Program-made: the position numbers and the translations under genes | The notes under the pieces: model-generated | Told to the model about the DNA's origin: nothing | Seen by the model: the letters and a program-made list of their open reading frames with translations, nothing else | Databases searched by the model: none | Assembly: GCF_015207255.1 (NCBI RefSeq) | Contig: NZ_JADEXG010000056.1 | Location: 1 to 35,656, forward strand | Reading direction: 5' to 3' | Source of the DNA: Vasconcelosia minhoensis LEGE 07310 | Lineage (GTDB): Bacteria > Cyanobacteriota > Cyanobacteriia > Phormidesmidales > Phormidesmidaceae | Length of the DNA: 35,656 bases | Part shown: positions 16,872 to 25,602 of the stretch, piece after piece | How positions within the stretch are numbered: the first letter of the stretch is position 1 | How the letters are laid out: each line of letters begins with the position of its first letter

Positions 16872-18359
16872 ATGAAAGCAATTATGGTCGTGGGCACTAC
16901 CTCCCACGCAGGCAAGTCGATGCTGGTGACGGCGCTCTGCCGGATGCTGAGCCGGCGGGGCTGGCGAGTGGCGCCCTTTAAGGGACAGAATATGGCGCTC
17001 AATGCCTACGTCAGCGCCACCGGGGCTGAGATTGGCTATGCTCAGGCGGTGCAGGCCTGGGCAGCAGGCGTTACTCCCCAGGCAGAGATGAATCCGATTT
17101 TGCTGAAGCCCCAAGGTGATCAGACCTCTCAGGTCATCCTTAAGGGCAGAGCCGTCGGGCACACCACCGCTGAAAACTACTACAGCCAGTATTTTGAAGT
17201 GGGCTGGCAGGCAATTCAGGAAAGCCTGGCACGACTTAGCCAGGAATTTGGCCTGCTCATTTGTGAGGGCGCGGGCAGCCCAGCTGAGATTAACCTCAAG
17301 CACCGCGACTTAACCAATATGCGGGTCGCCATGCATTTGCAGGCCCCCACTATCCTGATTGCCGATATCGACCGCGGCGGCGTATTTGCCCATATCGTCG
17401 GCACATTAGAGCTGCTCGAACCCGAAGAACGGGCGCTGATTAAAGGCATTGTGATCAATAAGTTTCGGGGGCAGCGATCGATACTTCAGCCCGGGATCGA
17501 CTGGCTGCAAGAGCGCACCGGTATACCCGTGATTGGCGTGATTCCCTGGATTGACGAAGCCTTTCCGGCCGAAGATTCGCTGTCACTGCTGGAACGCCAT
17601 CCGGTTAAGTCGAATGCTGACCTGACGATTGCCGTCATTCGCCTGCCGCGGATTTCTAACTTTACCGATTTTGACGCCCTAGAGGCTGAAGATTCCGTCA
17701 CCGTCAAGTATCTCAGTCCCAAAGATCCGCTGGGCTATCCCGACGCGGTAATTTTGCCCGGTACCAAAACAACCATTGCCGACCTGCTAATTCTTCAGCG
17801 CACCGGTATGGCAGAGGCAATTCAGAGCTATGCCGGGGCAGGTGGGACCGTCCTCGGCATCTGCGGCGGGTTTCAGCTGATGGGCCAAATGCTAGCCGAC
17901 CCCGAAGGGATTGAGGGCCAGGAGGGACGCTATCAGGGACTAGGGCTGATCCCCTTGCGAACGGTGATTACGGCCCAGAAGGTGGCTCGCCAGCGGACGG
18001 TGAGCTCTAAGTTTCCCCAGGAGGGGCTGCCGGTGGTTGGCTATGAAATTCATCAGGGCCGAACGCAGCTGGTTACGACTGCCGAAGGTGAAGCGCCGAC
18101 TCAATCTTTTCTACCGATTTTTGACGATCGCAGCTTGGGCGTCGTAGATGATTCTCAGTCGGTCTGGGGCACCTACCTGCACGGCATGTTTGACAACGGT
18201 CCCTGGCGTCGGGCCTGGCTCAATCGTCTGCGCCAGCAGCGCGGTCTGACGTCGCTGCCCACCGGCATTGCCAACTACCGCGACCAGCGCGACGCGATGC
18301 TCGATACCCTGGCCAAGACCATTGAGAGCTACGTCGATCTAGACCCAATTCTGTCTTAA
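16872..18359 (+). CDS. cobQ: Cobyric acid synthase
   Basis: This is a 495-residue ATP- and glutamine-dependent amidotransferase that amidates side chains b, d, e and g of adenosylcobyrinic acid diamide in the cobalamin pathway. The N-terminal dethiobiotin-synthetase-like domain starts with the P-loop GTTSHAGKS (8-16) and contains FKGQNMALNAYVSATGAEIGYAQAVQAWAAG, a CobQ hallmark. The C-terminal triad-type glutaminase has the nucleophile Cys in GICGGFQLMG, GYEIHQGRT and the His in GTYLHGMFDN. I start at 16872 (MKAIMVVGTTSHAGKS), which has GGGAAGAGAG just upstream, not at the in-frame ATG at 16857. No cobalamin riboswitch was recognised upstream. Confidence 0.95.
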   Translation: MKAIMVVGTTSHAGKSMLVTALCRMLSRRGWRVAPFKGQNMALNAYVSATGAEIGYAQAVQAWAAGVTPQAEMNPILLKPQGDQTSQVILKGRAVGHTTAENYYSQYFEVGWQAIQESLARLSQEFGLLICEGAGSPAEINLKHRDLTNMRVAMHLQAPTILIADIDRGGVFAHIVGTLELLEPEERALIKGIVINKFRGQRSILQPGIDWLQERTGIPVIGVIPWIDEAFPAEDSLSLLERHPVKSNADLTIAVIRLPRISNFTDFDALEAEDSVTVKYLSPKDPLGYPDAVILPGTKTTIADLLILQRTGMAEAIQSYAGAGGTVLGICGGFQLMGQMLADPEGIEGQEGRYQGLGLIPLRTVITAQKVARQRTVSSKFPQEGLPVVGYEIHQGRTQLVTTAEGEAPTQSFLPIFDDRSLGVVDDSQSVWGTYLHGMFDNGPWRRAWLNRLRQQRGLTSLPTGIANYRDQRDAMLDTLAKTIESYVDLDPILS

Positions 18360-18404
18360 TCGCTGAACTGAAGCTAGACCAGAGCGCGGGCTGCCAGTGC
18401 TGGC

Positions 18405-19694
18405 TCAGGCTGATGCATGCGGCAGCGTCACCACAAAAGCAGCGCCCTGATTGGGTTCAGAGATGACTTCGAGCGTGCCACCATGCTTTTCAGTGACGAT
18501 TTGATGCGCGATCGCGAGACCCAATCCGGTTCCTTGACCGATCGGTTTGGTCGTGTAAAGCTGCTCAAAAATGTGGGCTTTAACCTCAGCAGTCATGCCC
18601 GGGCCGTTATCAGCAATGGTGATGGTGATATAGCCAGACCCAGCTTCGGTGCGAATTGTGATTTGCGGTGAGTAGGCAGCAACGGCCTGCCCTAGTGGTA
18701 ACGCCGCGGTGAGGTGGCTGAATTGCTCCTCCAGCGCATCGATGGCATTTGCTAACAGGTTCATAAACACCTGATTTAGCCGGGTTGGGTAGCCTTTCAC
18801 TGGCGGCAGCTGGCCGTAATGCTTAGCAACTTCAATTTGGGGACGGTAGCCTATGGGCTTGAATCGATGATGCAAAATAACCAGCGTACTATCCAGTCCG
18901 GCGTGTATATCGACGACCGCCTCTTCTGCGTTGTCTCCCCGAGCAAAATTACGTAGCGAAACCGTCAGGTCTTTAATCCGGGCGGCGCTCAGTTCTAGTG
19001 AATTGAGCAGCTTGGGAATGTCGCTCAGAATAAATTCGAGGTCAGCCTCCTCAACCGCCATTTCCAGTGCTTCAGAGGGGTCAGGGTGCTCTTTCTGATA
19101 CCGTTCGAGTAATTTGGTGAGATTGCCAATATAGTTTCTGATAGGGGTCAGATTGCTGACGATGCAGCCGATGGGATTATTCATTTCATGGGCGATACCA
19201 GCCACCAGCTGACCTAAGACAGACAGCTTTTCACGCTGCTCCATTTGCGCCTGAGCCTGAAGCAGTGCGGCTGTGCGGTCAGCAACGCGCTGCTCTAGCT
19301 GATTCGACAAGGCGCGCAGCTTAAGGTGAACCTGGACTCGAGCAATCACCTCTGCCGGGGAAAATGGCTTGGGAATGTAGTCCACTGCACCCAGCGAAAA
19401 TCCCTTGACTTTGTACTCAGTATCGGTAAAGGCAGTCGTAAAAATAATGGGGATATCCTGAGTCATCGGGTTGGCTTTGAGCTGGCGACAGGTTTCAAAT
19501 CCGCTCAGTCTAGGCATTTCGACGTCTAGTAGGATGAGCGCAGGCGGGGTTTGCGCAATCAGGGCCAGGGCACTTTCGCCATCGACAGCGGATTGAGTGA
19601 CGATACCCCCTTTTTGCAAAGCTTCAGTGATGATCAAAAGGTTGGTCAGGCTATCATCGACGACCAGAACAACATCATCCTTTTGATTAGACAT
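18405..19694 (-). CDS. Receiver-histidine kinase hybrid
   Basis: This 429-residue soluble protein has an N-terminal receiver (VVDDS, phospho-acceptor D57 in LILLDVEMPRLSG, Lys in IPKPFSP), a short coiled coil (LSNQLEQRVADRTAALLQAQAQM) and a kinase core. The H-box is GIAHEMNNPIGCI; the ATP domain shows NLLANAIDALEEQ, IADNGPGM, TTKPIGQGTGLGLAIAHQIV and GGTLEVISEPNQGAAF. This arrangement is common in cyanobacterial phosphorelays, where an upstream kinase phosphorylates the receiver and tunes the attached kinase. I chose the ATG at 19694 over a TTG at 19697. It is convergent with cobQ and no regulator gene adjoins it. Confidence 0.92.
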   Translation of the reverse strand: MSNQKDDVVLVVDDSLTNLLIITEALQKGGIVTQSAVDGESALALIAQTPPALILLDVEMPRLSGFETCRQLKANPMTQDIPIIFTTAFTDTEYKVKGFSLGAVDYIPKPFSPAEVIARVQVHLKLRALSNQLEQRVADRTAALLQAQAQMEQREKLSVLGQLVAGIAHEMNNPIGCIVSNLTPIRNYIGNLTKLLERYQKEHPDPSEALEMAVEEADLEFILSDIPKLLNSLELSAARIKDLTVSLRNFARGDNAEEAVVDIHAGLDSTLVILHHRFKPIGYRPQIEVAKHYGQLPPVKGYPTRLNQVFMNLLANAIDALEEQFSHLTAALPLGQAVAAYSPQITIRTEAGSGYITITIADNGPGMTAEVKAHIFEQLYTTKPIGQGTGLGLAIAHQIVTEKHGGTLEVISEPNQGAAFVVTLPHASA

Positions 19695-19851
19695 CAATAG
19701 ATACCCCTAAAAACCGCCCTGGTTTCAGTTTTCCCCTGACGCCGCCTTCAGTTTCTAAAGACAAGATGCAGATTTGAAAACGGATAACTTTGGCAAATCA
19801 GCTCCCTTTGCCTGAGAATACAAAAGCACAAAATTAAGCAGGCATCCAACT

Positions 19852-20640
19852 GTGTCCATCGGCGAAATTGCAACCCTGGCCGTTACAGGGTTAGCATCGG
19901 GAATTTTGGCAGGTTTTTTAGGAATTGGGGGGGGCGTGCTGCTGGTGCCCATGCTGGTCTATCTGGGCTACTCGCCGATCCAGTCGGCGGCGACCAGCAG
20001 CCTGGCCATCCTGGTGACGTCAGCCGTGGGCAGCCTGCAGAACTGGCGAATGGGCTATCTCAGCCTGCGGCGGGTGCTGCTGCTGGGGTTTCCCGCCATC
20101 GTCACCGCGTTTATCGGCGCGCAGGTGGGCGACTGGATCCCGTCCTATCTGCTACTGCTAGGGTTTGGGCTGCTGCTGCTGAGTAACCTGTATCTGGTCT
20201 CTCTAAAAAAGCGAGTCGTTGCCGAGAAAACGCGGGCCGAGACTGGCAGCCGCAGCTCATCCCTCAGTCCGACGGCCGCGCGGCTGATTACGGGCGGCAC
20301 AGCTGGCTTTATGGCCGGGCTGTTCGGCGTAGGCGGCGGCGTGATCATGGTGCCGATGCAGATTTTGTTGCTGAATGAGGGAATCAAATCAGCCGTCCGC
20401 ACCAGTCTGGGCGTAATTGTGATCACCTCGATATCGGCCTGTGTGGGCCACGCGGTCAACAGCAATATCGTGGTGTTGGCCGGGCTGCTGCTAGGCGGCG
20501 GCGGCCTAATCGGCGTCCAGATCAGTACCCGGTTTTTGCCCAAGCTCAGCGATCGCACCGTCACTCAGCTATTCCGTGGGCTGCTACTGCTGCTGTCGGT
20601 TCTGATCTTTTGGCAGGCGTGGCAAAGCTATGCGGCTTAA
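19852..20640 (+). CDS. TauE/SafE-family sulfite/organosulfonate exporter-like permease
   Basis: This is a 262-residue integral membrane protein with about seven to eight hydrophobic segments in two homologous halves. The duplicated signature is clear: GILAGFLGIGGGVLLVPMLVYLGYSPIQSAATSSLAI in the first half and AGFMAGLFGVGGGVIMVPMQILLLNEGIKSAVRTSLGVI in the second. Family members move sulfite, sulfoacetate or related anions; the substrate here is unknown. The start is GTG at 19852 (MSIGEIATLAVTG), with no ATG nearby that would keep the first helix. A hairpin that overlaps its stop separates it from convergent psbM. Confidence 0.9.
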   Translation: MSIGEIATLAVTGLASGILAGFLGIGGGVLLVPMLVYLGYSPIQSAATSSLAILVTSAVGSLQNWRMGYLSLRRVLLLGFPAIVTAFIGAQVGDWIPSYLLLLGFGLLLLSNLYLVSLKKRVVAEKTRAETGSRSSSLSPTAARLITGGTAGFMAGLFGVGGGVIMVPMQILLLNEGIKSAVRTSLGVIVITSISACVGHAVNSNIVVLAGLLLGGGGLIGVQISTRFLPKLSDRTVTQLFRGLLLLLSVLIFWQAWQSYAA

Positions 20641-20675
20641 GCTCGCCTGACTGAGCTAAGCCTTAGTATTTTTAC
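20634..20675 (+). terminator. Terminator hairpin spanning the stops of the TauE gene and psbM
   Basis: GGCTTAAGCTC (20634-20644) pairs with GAGCTAAGCC (20653-20662), leaving one bulged A and an 8-nt loop. A T-rich run (TTAGTATTTTTAC) follows on the plus strand, suiting termination of the TauE gene. The two arms include the stop codons of both convergent genes. Confidence 0.65.
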
Positions 20676-20766
20676 TAGCGGTTTGAATATACAGAATCAG
20701 TAGGAAGACAGTCGGAATAATCACGAACAGGACACTGGCGACAAAACCGAGCTTATTAGTCTCCAT
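20656..20766 (-). CDS. psbM: Photosystem II reaction center protein M
   Basis: This 36-residue single-span thylakoid membrane subunit sits at the photosystem II dimer interface. The translation is [20 protein letters not shown] then [16 protein letters not shown], matching the PsbM pattern (N-x-LGF-x-A-x-x-LF, P-T[10 protein letters not shown]). The ATG at 20766 has AGAGG at a good distance upstream on the minus strand. The stop is TAG at 20656-20658. The gene is shorter than common gene-calling cut-offs. It lies downstream of the minus-strand ferredoxin gene (115-bp gap), so the two may share a transcript. Confidence 0.95.
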   Translation of the reverse strand: METNKLGFVASVLFVIIPTVFLLILYIQTASKNTKA

Positions 20767-20881
20767 GGGATTTAGCCTCTAAGAAATCTGAAAACAACAG
20801 GTATTAAGGCCTTTAGCATATCATCTTGGCTGCCGCGCCAGTGTATTCTATCGGCCCGCTATCGACAAAAAGGTTAGCTGC

Positions 20882-21217
20882 CTAAGCCTTTGCTTCGGCT
20901 CGCTCGCGGCTGGCCTTTTTGCTTGGCTTAGTGATAATGCTGACCGGACCATTCACTGTCGTTTGACAGGCTAGACGGCAGGTGGCCGGGCGCTTCTTCA
21001 GCTTGCGCTCTTCGACAGCGGTACGGGGAGAGAGGTTTTCCATGCCTTCCGCTACTTCGACGACGCAGGTGCCGCACTGACCATAGCCGCCGCACTGGGC
21101 TAGCTTGCCCATGAAGGTGTAGAGGTCAACCTGGTTTTCCATCGCTTTGAAGCGAAGGTTGGCGCCGTCGGCAGCTTGGACTTCCTTATCTTCTTTAATA
21201 AACTTAATAGTCGCCAT
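20882..21217 (-). CDS. [2Fe-2S] ferredoxin of CX5CX2C type, next to psbB
   Basis: This 111-residue protein has cluster ligands C42-X5-C48-X2-C51 ([11 protein letters not shown]) and a fourth Cys in CRLACQT (C84, with C80 as an extra thiol). The X5 spacing is that of adrenodoxin-like and related bacterial ferredoxins, not the X4 plant type seen in petF at 2513-2812. The C-terminus is basic ([15 protein letters not shown]), unlike acidic photosynthetic ferredoxins, which suggests a different partner. From general knowledge, a ferredoxin gene of this kind commonly flanks psbB in cyanobacteria; its role is not well established. ATG at 21217; it is divergent from psbB. Confidence 0.9.
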   Translation of the reverse strand: MATIKFIKEDKEVQAADGANLRFKAMENQVDLYTFMGKLAQCGGYGQCGTCVVEVAEGMENLSPRTAVEERKLKKRPATCRLACQTTVNGPVSIITKPSKKASRERAEAKA

Positions 21218-21638
21218 TTAATGCTTCCCTTAACTGTAGTCTGCGCTCCGCCGAGCGGGGCGCTTTACCTGTAGCTCAATTCAGCAGTTGCTCTAGCAGC
21301 CTTACCCAGCGCTAGCTTTCCTTAGACTCCTCTCCTTAGACACTAGGTGGCGGGAATCAACCAGAGGCCAACCCGGACCTAATTCAGCCGCTTGCTTGCA
21401 TTGGATCCGCCGATTTGGTTACACTTCTTTATACACTTTCATTTTTACATTTTTGCGAATGTCCTGTCCGCGTCCGAATGTCCGGCCTTTTGAGACGGTC
21501 TCTTTAAGATTATCTCGGAGTTAGGTCAATTCTGGCTTTTAGCGGTTCTGAATCTGATAGCCTTATCAGTATCTAGAAACTTTTTCGCAGAGTCATTTTT
21601 TGATTTTTTTGTTGAGTCCTTAAGGAGGCGCGTAGTCA
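21218..21638. promoter_or_regulatory. psbB / ferredoxin divergent regulatory region
   Basis: This 421-bp gap has no gene. GTTACA (21418-21423), 4 nt, TTTATA (21428-21433) resembles an imperfect HLR1 element, the RpaB site in light-responsive cyanobacterial promoters (two TTTACA-like halves 10 nt apart); another TTTACA is at 21444-21449. A 9-bp direct repeat CGAATGTCC occurs at 21456-21464 and 21475-21483. GAGACGGTCTC (about 21493-21503) is a small palindrome. T-rich tracts and a strong TAAGGAGG lead into the psbB start. Element functions are inferred. Confidence 0.45.
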
Positions 21639-23168
21639 ATGGGACTACCCTGGTATCGAGTACACACAGTCGTTCTGAACGATCCGGGTCGGCTGATTTC
21701 TGTACACCTGATGCACACGGCACTCGTGGCAGGCTGGGCTGGCTCGATGGCTCTATTTGAGCTGGCCACGTTCGACCCGAGCGATCCGGTGCTAAACCCT
21801 ATGTGGCGGCAGGGCATGTTTGTGTTGCCCTTCATGACTCGTCTCGGCGTCACAGGGTCATGGGGTGGCTGGGATGTCACCGGCCAAACGGGAGTCAATC
21901 CTGGCTTCTGGTCGTTTGAGGGTGTTGCGATCGCGCACATCGTACTATCGGGTCTGCTGTTTTTAGCCGCCTGCTGGCACTGGGTCTACTGGGATTTAGA
22001 GCTATTTAGAGATCCTCGGACGGGCGAACCAGCCTTAGACCTGCCCAAGATGTTTGGTATTCACCTGTTTTTGTCCGGCCTGCTCTGCTTTGGCTTTGGC
22101 GCCTTTCACCTGACTGGCCTCTGGGGGCCAGGGATGTGGGTTTCTGACCCCTACGGCCTGACCGGCCATGTGCAGGCGGTTGCGCCTGAGTGGGGGCCTG
22201 CTGGTTTTAACCCCTTTAACCCAGGTGGCGTTGTCGCCCACCATATTGCTGCGGGCATCGTCGGCATTATCGCTGGCTTGTTTCACCTGACCGTGAGGCC
22301 GCCCCAGCGACTCTACAAGGCATTGCGGATGGGGAACATTGAGACGGTGCTCTCCAGCAGTATTGCCGCGGTTTTCTTTGCTGCTTTTGTGGTTGCCGGT
22401 ACGATGTGGTACGGCAGCGCCACGACGCCGGTAGAGCTGTTTGGCCCCACCCGCTATCAGTGGGATGGGGGCTACTTCAAGCAGGAAATTGAGCGTCGGG
22501 TCCAGGCTCAGGTGGCTGGCGGCGCGTCCCTACAGGAAGCTTATGAAACGATTCCTGAGAAGCTGGCCTTCTACGACTATGTGGGTAACAGCCCAGCCAA
22601 GGGCGGGCTATTCCGGGTTGGCCCGATGAATAGCGGCGACGGAATTGCCGAAGCCTGGCTGGGTCATCCGGTCTTTACCGATGGCGAAGGCCGTGAGCTG
22701 ACGGTTCGCCGTCTGCCCAATTTCTTCGAAACGTTCCCCGTCGTCCTGACTGATAAGGATGGCGTCGTCCGAGCCGACATTCCCTTCCGGCGGGCGGAGT
22801 CGAAGTACAGCTTTGAGCAGACCGGCGTCACGGCCAATTTCTACGGCGGTCTCCTGGATGGCCAAAAGGTAACTGACTCAGCTCAGCTCAAGCGCTACGC
22901 CCGTAAGGCGCAGCTTGGCGAGCCGTTTGAGTTCGACCGGGAAACGCTGGATTCGGACGGCGTATTCCGCACGAGTCCGCGCGGCTGGTTCACCTTCGGC
23001 CATGCGGTGTTTGCGCTGCTGTTTTTCTTCGGCCATATCTGGCATGGTTCCAGAACCCTGTTCCGCGACGTGTTTGCTGGGGTTGACCCAGAGCTGTCTG
23101 AAGAGCAGGTGGAATGGGGCTTCTTCCAGAAGGTGGGTGACCCCACGACCAGTATGAAGCAACGCTAG
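21639..23168 (+). CDS. psbB: Photosystem II CP47 chlorophyll apoprotein
   Basis: This is the 509-residue core antenna protein of photosystem II, with six membrane helices binding about 16 chlorophylls and a large lumenal loop between helices 5 and 6. It begins [43 protein letters not shown], the canonical CP47 N-terminus with the chlorophyll-ligand His residues. The loop region contains [32 protein letters not shown] before the last helix end. The full family length is present. The ATG at 21639 has a near-perfect TAAGGAGG Shine-Dalgarno. It is followed by hairpins and psbT, a conserved order. Confidence 0.98.
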   Translation: MGLPWYRVHTVVLNDPGRLISVHLMHTALVAGWAGSMALFELATFDPSDPVLNPMWRQGMFVLPFMTRLGVTGSWGGWDVTGQTGVNPGFWSFEGVAIAHIVLSGLLFLAACWHWVYWDLELFRDPRTGEPALDLPKMFGIHLFLSGLLCFGFGAFHLTGLWGPGMWVSDPYGLTGHVQAVAPEWGPAGFNPFNPGGVVAHHIAAGIVGIIAGLFHLTVRPPQRLYKALRMGNIETVLSSSIAAVFFAAFVVAGTMWYGSATTPVELFGPTRYQWDGGYFKQEIERRVQAQVAGGASLQEAYETIPEKLAFYDYVGNSPAKGGLFRVGPMNSGDGIAEAWLGHPVFTDGEGRELTVRRLPNFFETFPVVLTDKDGVVRADIPFRRAESKYSFEQTGVTANFYGGLLDGQKVTDSAQLKRYARKAQLGEPFEFDRETLDSDGVFRTSPRGWFTFGHAVFALLFFFGHIWHGSRTLFRDVFAGVDPELSEEQVEWGFFQKVGDPTTSMKQR

Positions 23169-23173
23169 TTGCC

Positions 23174-23255
23174 TGCCCCTTTAGGAGGGTTTAGTAAAGG
23201 GGCTGATGAGAGGGGCCTGGTAAAAGCCGTTTTCGCCGCGCAGCCAGGCCCTTTT
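23174..23255 (+). terminator. Two hairpins between psbB and psbT
   Basis: The first stem, GCCCCTTTA/TAAAGGGGC (23175-23183, 23195-23203), is 9 bp and begins 6 nt after the psbB stop. The second, GGGCCTGG/CCAGGCCC (23213-23220, 23244-23251), is followed by TTTT and looks like an intrinsic terminator, although its loop is 23 nt. Together they may protect the psbB 3' end or attenuate transcription into psbT. Confidence 0.6.
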
Positions 23256-23303
23256 GAATAAATCGATGTAAACTAAAGCTAGGTTGTTAGTAGGAGCTGA
23301 CCG

Positions 23304-23402
23304 ATGGAAGCCGTTGCTTATATTCTGATTTTTGCCTGCATCATTGGCACGCTGTTCTTTGCGATCGCCTTTCGGGAGCCCCCTCGGATTCCGAAAGAGT
23401 AG
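23304..23402 (+). CDS. psbT: Photosystem II protein T
   Basis: This is a 32-residue single-span thylakoid membrane subunit near the dimer interface, involved in recovery of photodamaged photosystem II. The translation MEAVAYILIFACIIGTLFFA then IAFREPPRIPKE carries the invariant FFAIAFREPPRI ending. TAGGAG lies 8 nt upstream of the ATG. Its codons include a HIP1 octamer. It sits 135 bp after psbB, the usual place. Confidence 0.97.
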   Translation: MEAVAYILIFACIIGTLFFAIAFREPPRIPKE

Positions 23403-23473
23403 GAATATGTTTGCTTTAAGTTATTCGACCTGAGGCTCTGTGCTTATGCTTGTGAAGCTGATGGTTTAGAATG

Positions 23474-23533
23474 AGAGGCACGATTCTGACCCGGCATTTC
23501 ATCAGCTGGCTGAGTCTGCCTCTTTCGCTTTTT
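23474..23533 (+). terminator. Terminator after psbT
   Basis: AGAGGCA (23474-23480) pairs with TGCCTCT (23517-23523), and inside it GATTC (23482-23486) pairs with GAGTC (23512-23516), making a 12-bp stem with one bulge. TTCGCTTTTTT follows. It would end the psbB-psbT transcript before nrdR. Confidence 0.7.
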
Positions 23534-23617
23534 TAACTTTTTCAGGTGGGATCCAGTCCGGCTGCGATTCCTCAGTCTTTTCGGAGACTTTATTGACTGC
23601 CCTGGGAGACTTTGCTT

Positions 23618-24169
23618 ATGCAGTGCCCATTTTGTCAGCATCTTAATAACCGCGTATTGGAATCGCGCTCGGCGGAGTCGGGACGAAGTATTCGGCGACG
23701 GCGCGAATGTCTGAGCTGCGATCGCCGTTTTACCACCTACGAGCGGATTGAGTATGTCCCCATCACGATTCTCAAGCGGGGGGGCGATCGCGAATCGTTT
23801 GACCGCTCTAAGCTGCTGCGCGGCATTGTGCGAGCCTGCGAAAAAACTGGCGTCGTGGCCGCTCAACAGGAAACGCTGGTCGATGACATTGAAGCCGATC
23901 TACAGCAGCGCGCCATTCGGGAAGTCACTAGCGAAGAAATTGGCGAGCTGGTTTTACCCCGGCTGAAGCAGCTCAGCGAAGTTGCCTATGTCCGCTTTGC
24001 TTCGGTCTATCGCCAGTTTCAAGGGATTCGCGACTTCACTGAGACCCTCAGCCAGCTTCAGGCCCAGTCCCAACAAACGGATTGGACTCAATCGCCGTCT
24101 GAGGCTACCTTCGAGTCGGCAAGTGAGCAGCTCAGCTCAGAACGTCAGGACTCTCCGCTACAGGTTTAA
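23618..24169 (+). CDS. nrdR: Transcriptional repressor NrdR
   Basis: This 183-residue ATP/dATP-sensing repressor controls ribonucleotide reductase genes. The N-terminal zinc ribbon is CPFC...CLSC (residues 3-6 and about 31-34; [39 protein letters not shown]), followed by an ATP-cone ([33 protein letters not shown] and [13 protein letters not shown]). I start at the ATG at 23618 because MQCPFC is the family N-terminus and GGGAG precedes it; a TTG two codons earlier is also in frame. The C-terminal 25 residues (Gln/Ser-rich) extend past the conserved core. No ribonucleotide reductase gene is nearby. Confidence 0.95.
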   Translation: MQCPFCQHLNNRVLESRSAESGRSIRRRRECLSCDRRFTTYERIEYVPITILKRGGDRESFDRSKLLRGIVRACEKTGVVAAQQETLVDDIEADLQQRAIREVTSEEIGELVLPRLKQLSEVAYVRFASVYRQFQGIRDFTETLSQLQAQSQQTDWTQSPSEATFESASEQLSSERQDSPLQV

Positions 24170-24225
24170 GGCCGAACGGATGACTTTCATCCTTTATTGA
24201 GCTAACATTGATGATCTTGTGATAG

Positions 24226-24245
24226 GCGACTAAAAGTCGCTCTTT
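24226..24245 (+). terminator. Hairpin after nrdR
   Basis: GCGACT (24226-24231) and AGTCGC (24235-24240) pair with a 3-nt AAA loop, followed by TCTTT. It is 56 nt past the nrdR stop and upstream of rps1, consistent with a modest terminator. Confidence 0.55.
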
Positions 24246-24369
24246 CAGTCGCGCCTGCGATAAAATTTATTAGCACAGGTATAGGCGGTGTAAGATGCTC
24301 ACGCCAAAGGCACATTTGAAGGCACATTTGTACAAGCGATCGCGGAGAAAACGGTAGGAAACAGCTAGC

Positions 24370-25335
24370 ATGGTCAACCAGGAGAATAAAGTTACTGACA
24401 TTGGTTTTACCCACGAGGATTTTGCTGCACTTTTAGATAAGTACGACTATCACTTCAACCCGGGTGATATCGTACCAGGCACGGTGTTCAGCATCGAGCC
24501 GCGGGGAGCCCTGATTGACATCGGCGCTAAAACGGCTGCCTATCTTCCGATTCAGGAAATGTCAATCAATCGCGTCGAGGGAGCCGATGAGGTTCTGCAA
24601 TCGAACGAGACCCGTGAGTTTTTTATTCTCACTGATGAAAATGAAGATGGACAGCTGACCTTGTCCATTCGGCGGATTGAATACATGCGAGCTTGGGAGC
24701 GCGTGAGGCAGCTCCAGCAGGAAGATGCAACGGTGCGCTCAGGCGTGTTTGCGACCAACCGCGGCGGTGCTCTAGTCCGGATTGAGGGGCTGCGCGGCTT
24801 CATCCCCGGGTCCCATATCAGCACTCGCAAACCCAAAGAAGATCTGGTGGGCGAAGACCTGCCGCTGAAGTTTTTGGAAGTTGACGAAGAGCGTAACCGA
24901 CTGGTGCTGAGCCATCGGCGGGCACTGGTTGAGCGGAAGATGAATGGCTTGCAGGTGGGCGAAGTCGTGATCGGCGCGGTGCGGGGTCTTAAGCCTTACG
25001 GTGCCTTTATCGATATCGGCGGCGTCAGTGGTCTGCTCCATATTTCCGAAATCTCTCACGACCATATCGATACGCCCAACTCAGTGCTCAACGTCAATGA
25101 CGAAATCAAGGTGATGATTATCGACCTTGATGCTGAGCGCGGGCGGATTTCGCTATCTACCAAGCAGCTTGAACCCGAGCCGGGTGATATGGTGAAGAGC
25201 CCTGAGCTGGTCTTTGAAAAGGCGGAGGAAATGGCTGCCCGCTATCGTGAGCAGATGCGCCAGAAGGAGCTGGGCGAGGCCAACGGCGGGAGTGACTATT
25301 CAGCAGACGAAGAGGCGATGGCTGCGGTTGATTAG
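24370..25335 (+). CDS. rps1: 30S ribosomal protein S1 (cyanobacterial three-domain type)
   Basis: This 321-residue RNA-binding protein helps position mRNAs on the 30S subunit. Three S1/OB repeats are visible: FNPGDIVPGTVFSIEPRGALIDIGAKTAAYLPIQE (about 30-100), RSGVFATNRGGALVRIEGLRGFIPGSHIS (about 118-185), and LQVGEVVIGAVRGLKPYGAFIDIGGVSGLLHISEIS (about 195-265, the most conserved). This short three-domain form is the cyanobacterial and plastid S1. The last 50 residues are charged and variable. GGTAGGAAAC lies before the ATG. A strong terminator closes the unit. Confidence 0.95.
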   Translation: MVNQENKVTDIGFTHEDFAALLDKYDYHFNPGDIVPGTVFSIEPRGALIDIGAKTAAYLPIQEMSINRVEGADEVLQSNETREFFILTDENEDGQLTLSIRRIEYMRAWERVRQLQQEDATVRSGVFATNRGGALVRIEGLRGFIPGSHISTRKPKEDLVGEDLPLKFLEVDEERNRLVLSHRRALVERKMNGLQVGEVVIGAVRGLKPYGAFIDIGGVSGLLHISEISHDHIDTPNSVLNVNDEIKVMIIDLDAERGRISLSTKQLEPEPGDMVKSPELVFEKAEEMAARYREQMRQKELGEANGGSDYSADEEAMAAVD

Positions 25336-25383
25336 TGATGGGTGAACGCCATTAATCCCTAAAAGTCTGATTAAAATCCAATC

Positions 25384-25418
25384 AAAAAAGGAGTGGGGTA
25401 CGCCTCACTCCTTTTTTT
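25384..25418. terminator. Strong bidirectional intrinsic terminator after rps1
   Basis: A 9-bp stem (25390-25398 with 25403-25411, one G-T pair) has a TACG tetraloop. It has A6 on the left and T7 on the right, so it works for the plus strand and in principle in both directions. Confidence 0.9.
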
Positions 25419-25602
25419 CAGGTTCGCTGACCTTTGACAGGGCTCGAATAGGGAGCAGGGCACTTTTGGCAGTTGACCGGTGTCTCTATACAAGGGAAAT
25501 GCCAATACAGCCGTTTTGGCATCCATCCTGTAAGCTGCTAGAGCATTATGACCTAAAACTGCATCTGCCTAGGTTGATTAGATTTGTATGGAGTGAATCA
25601 TC

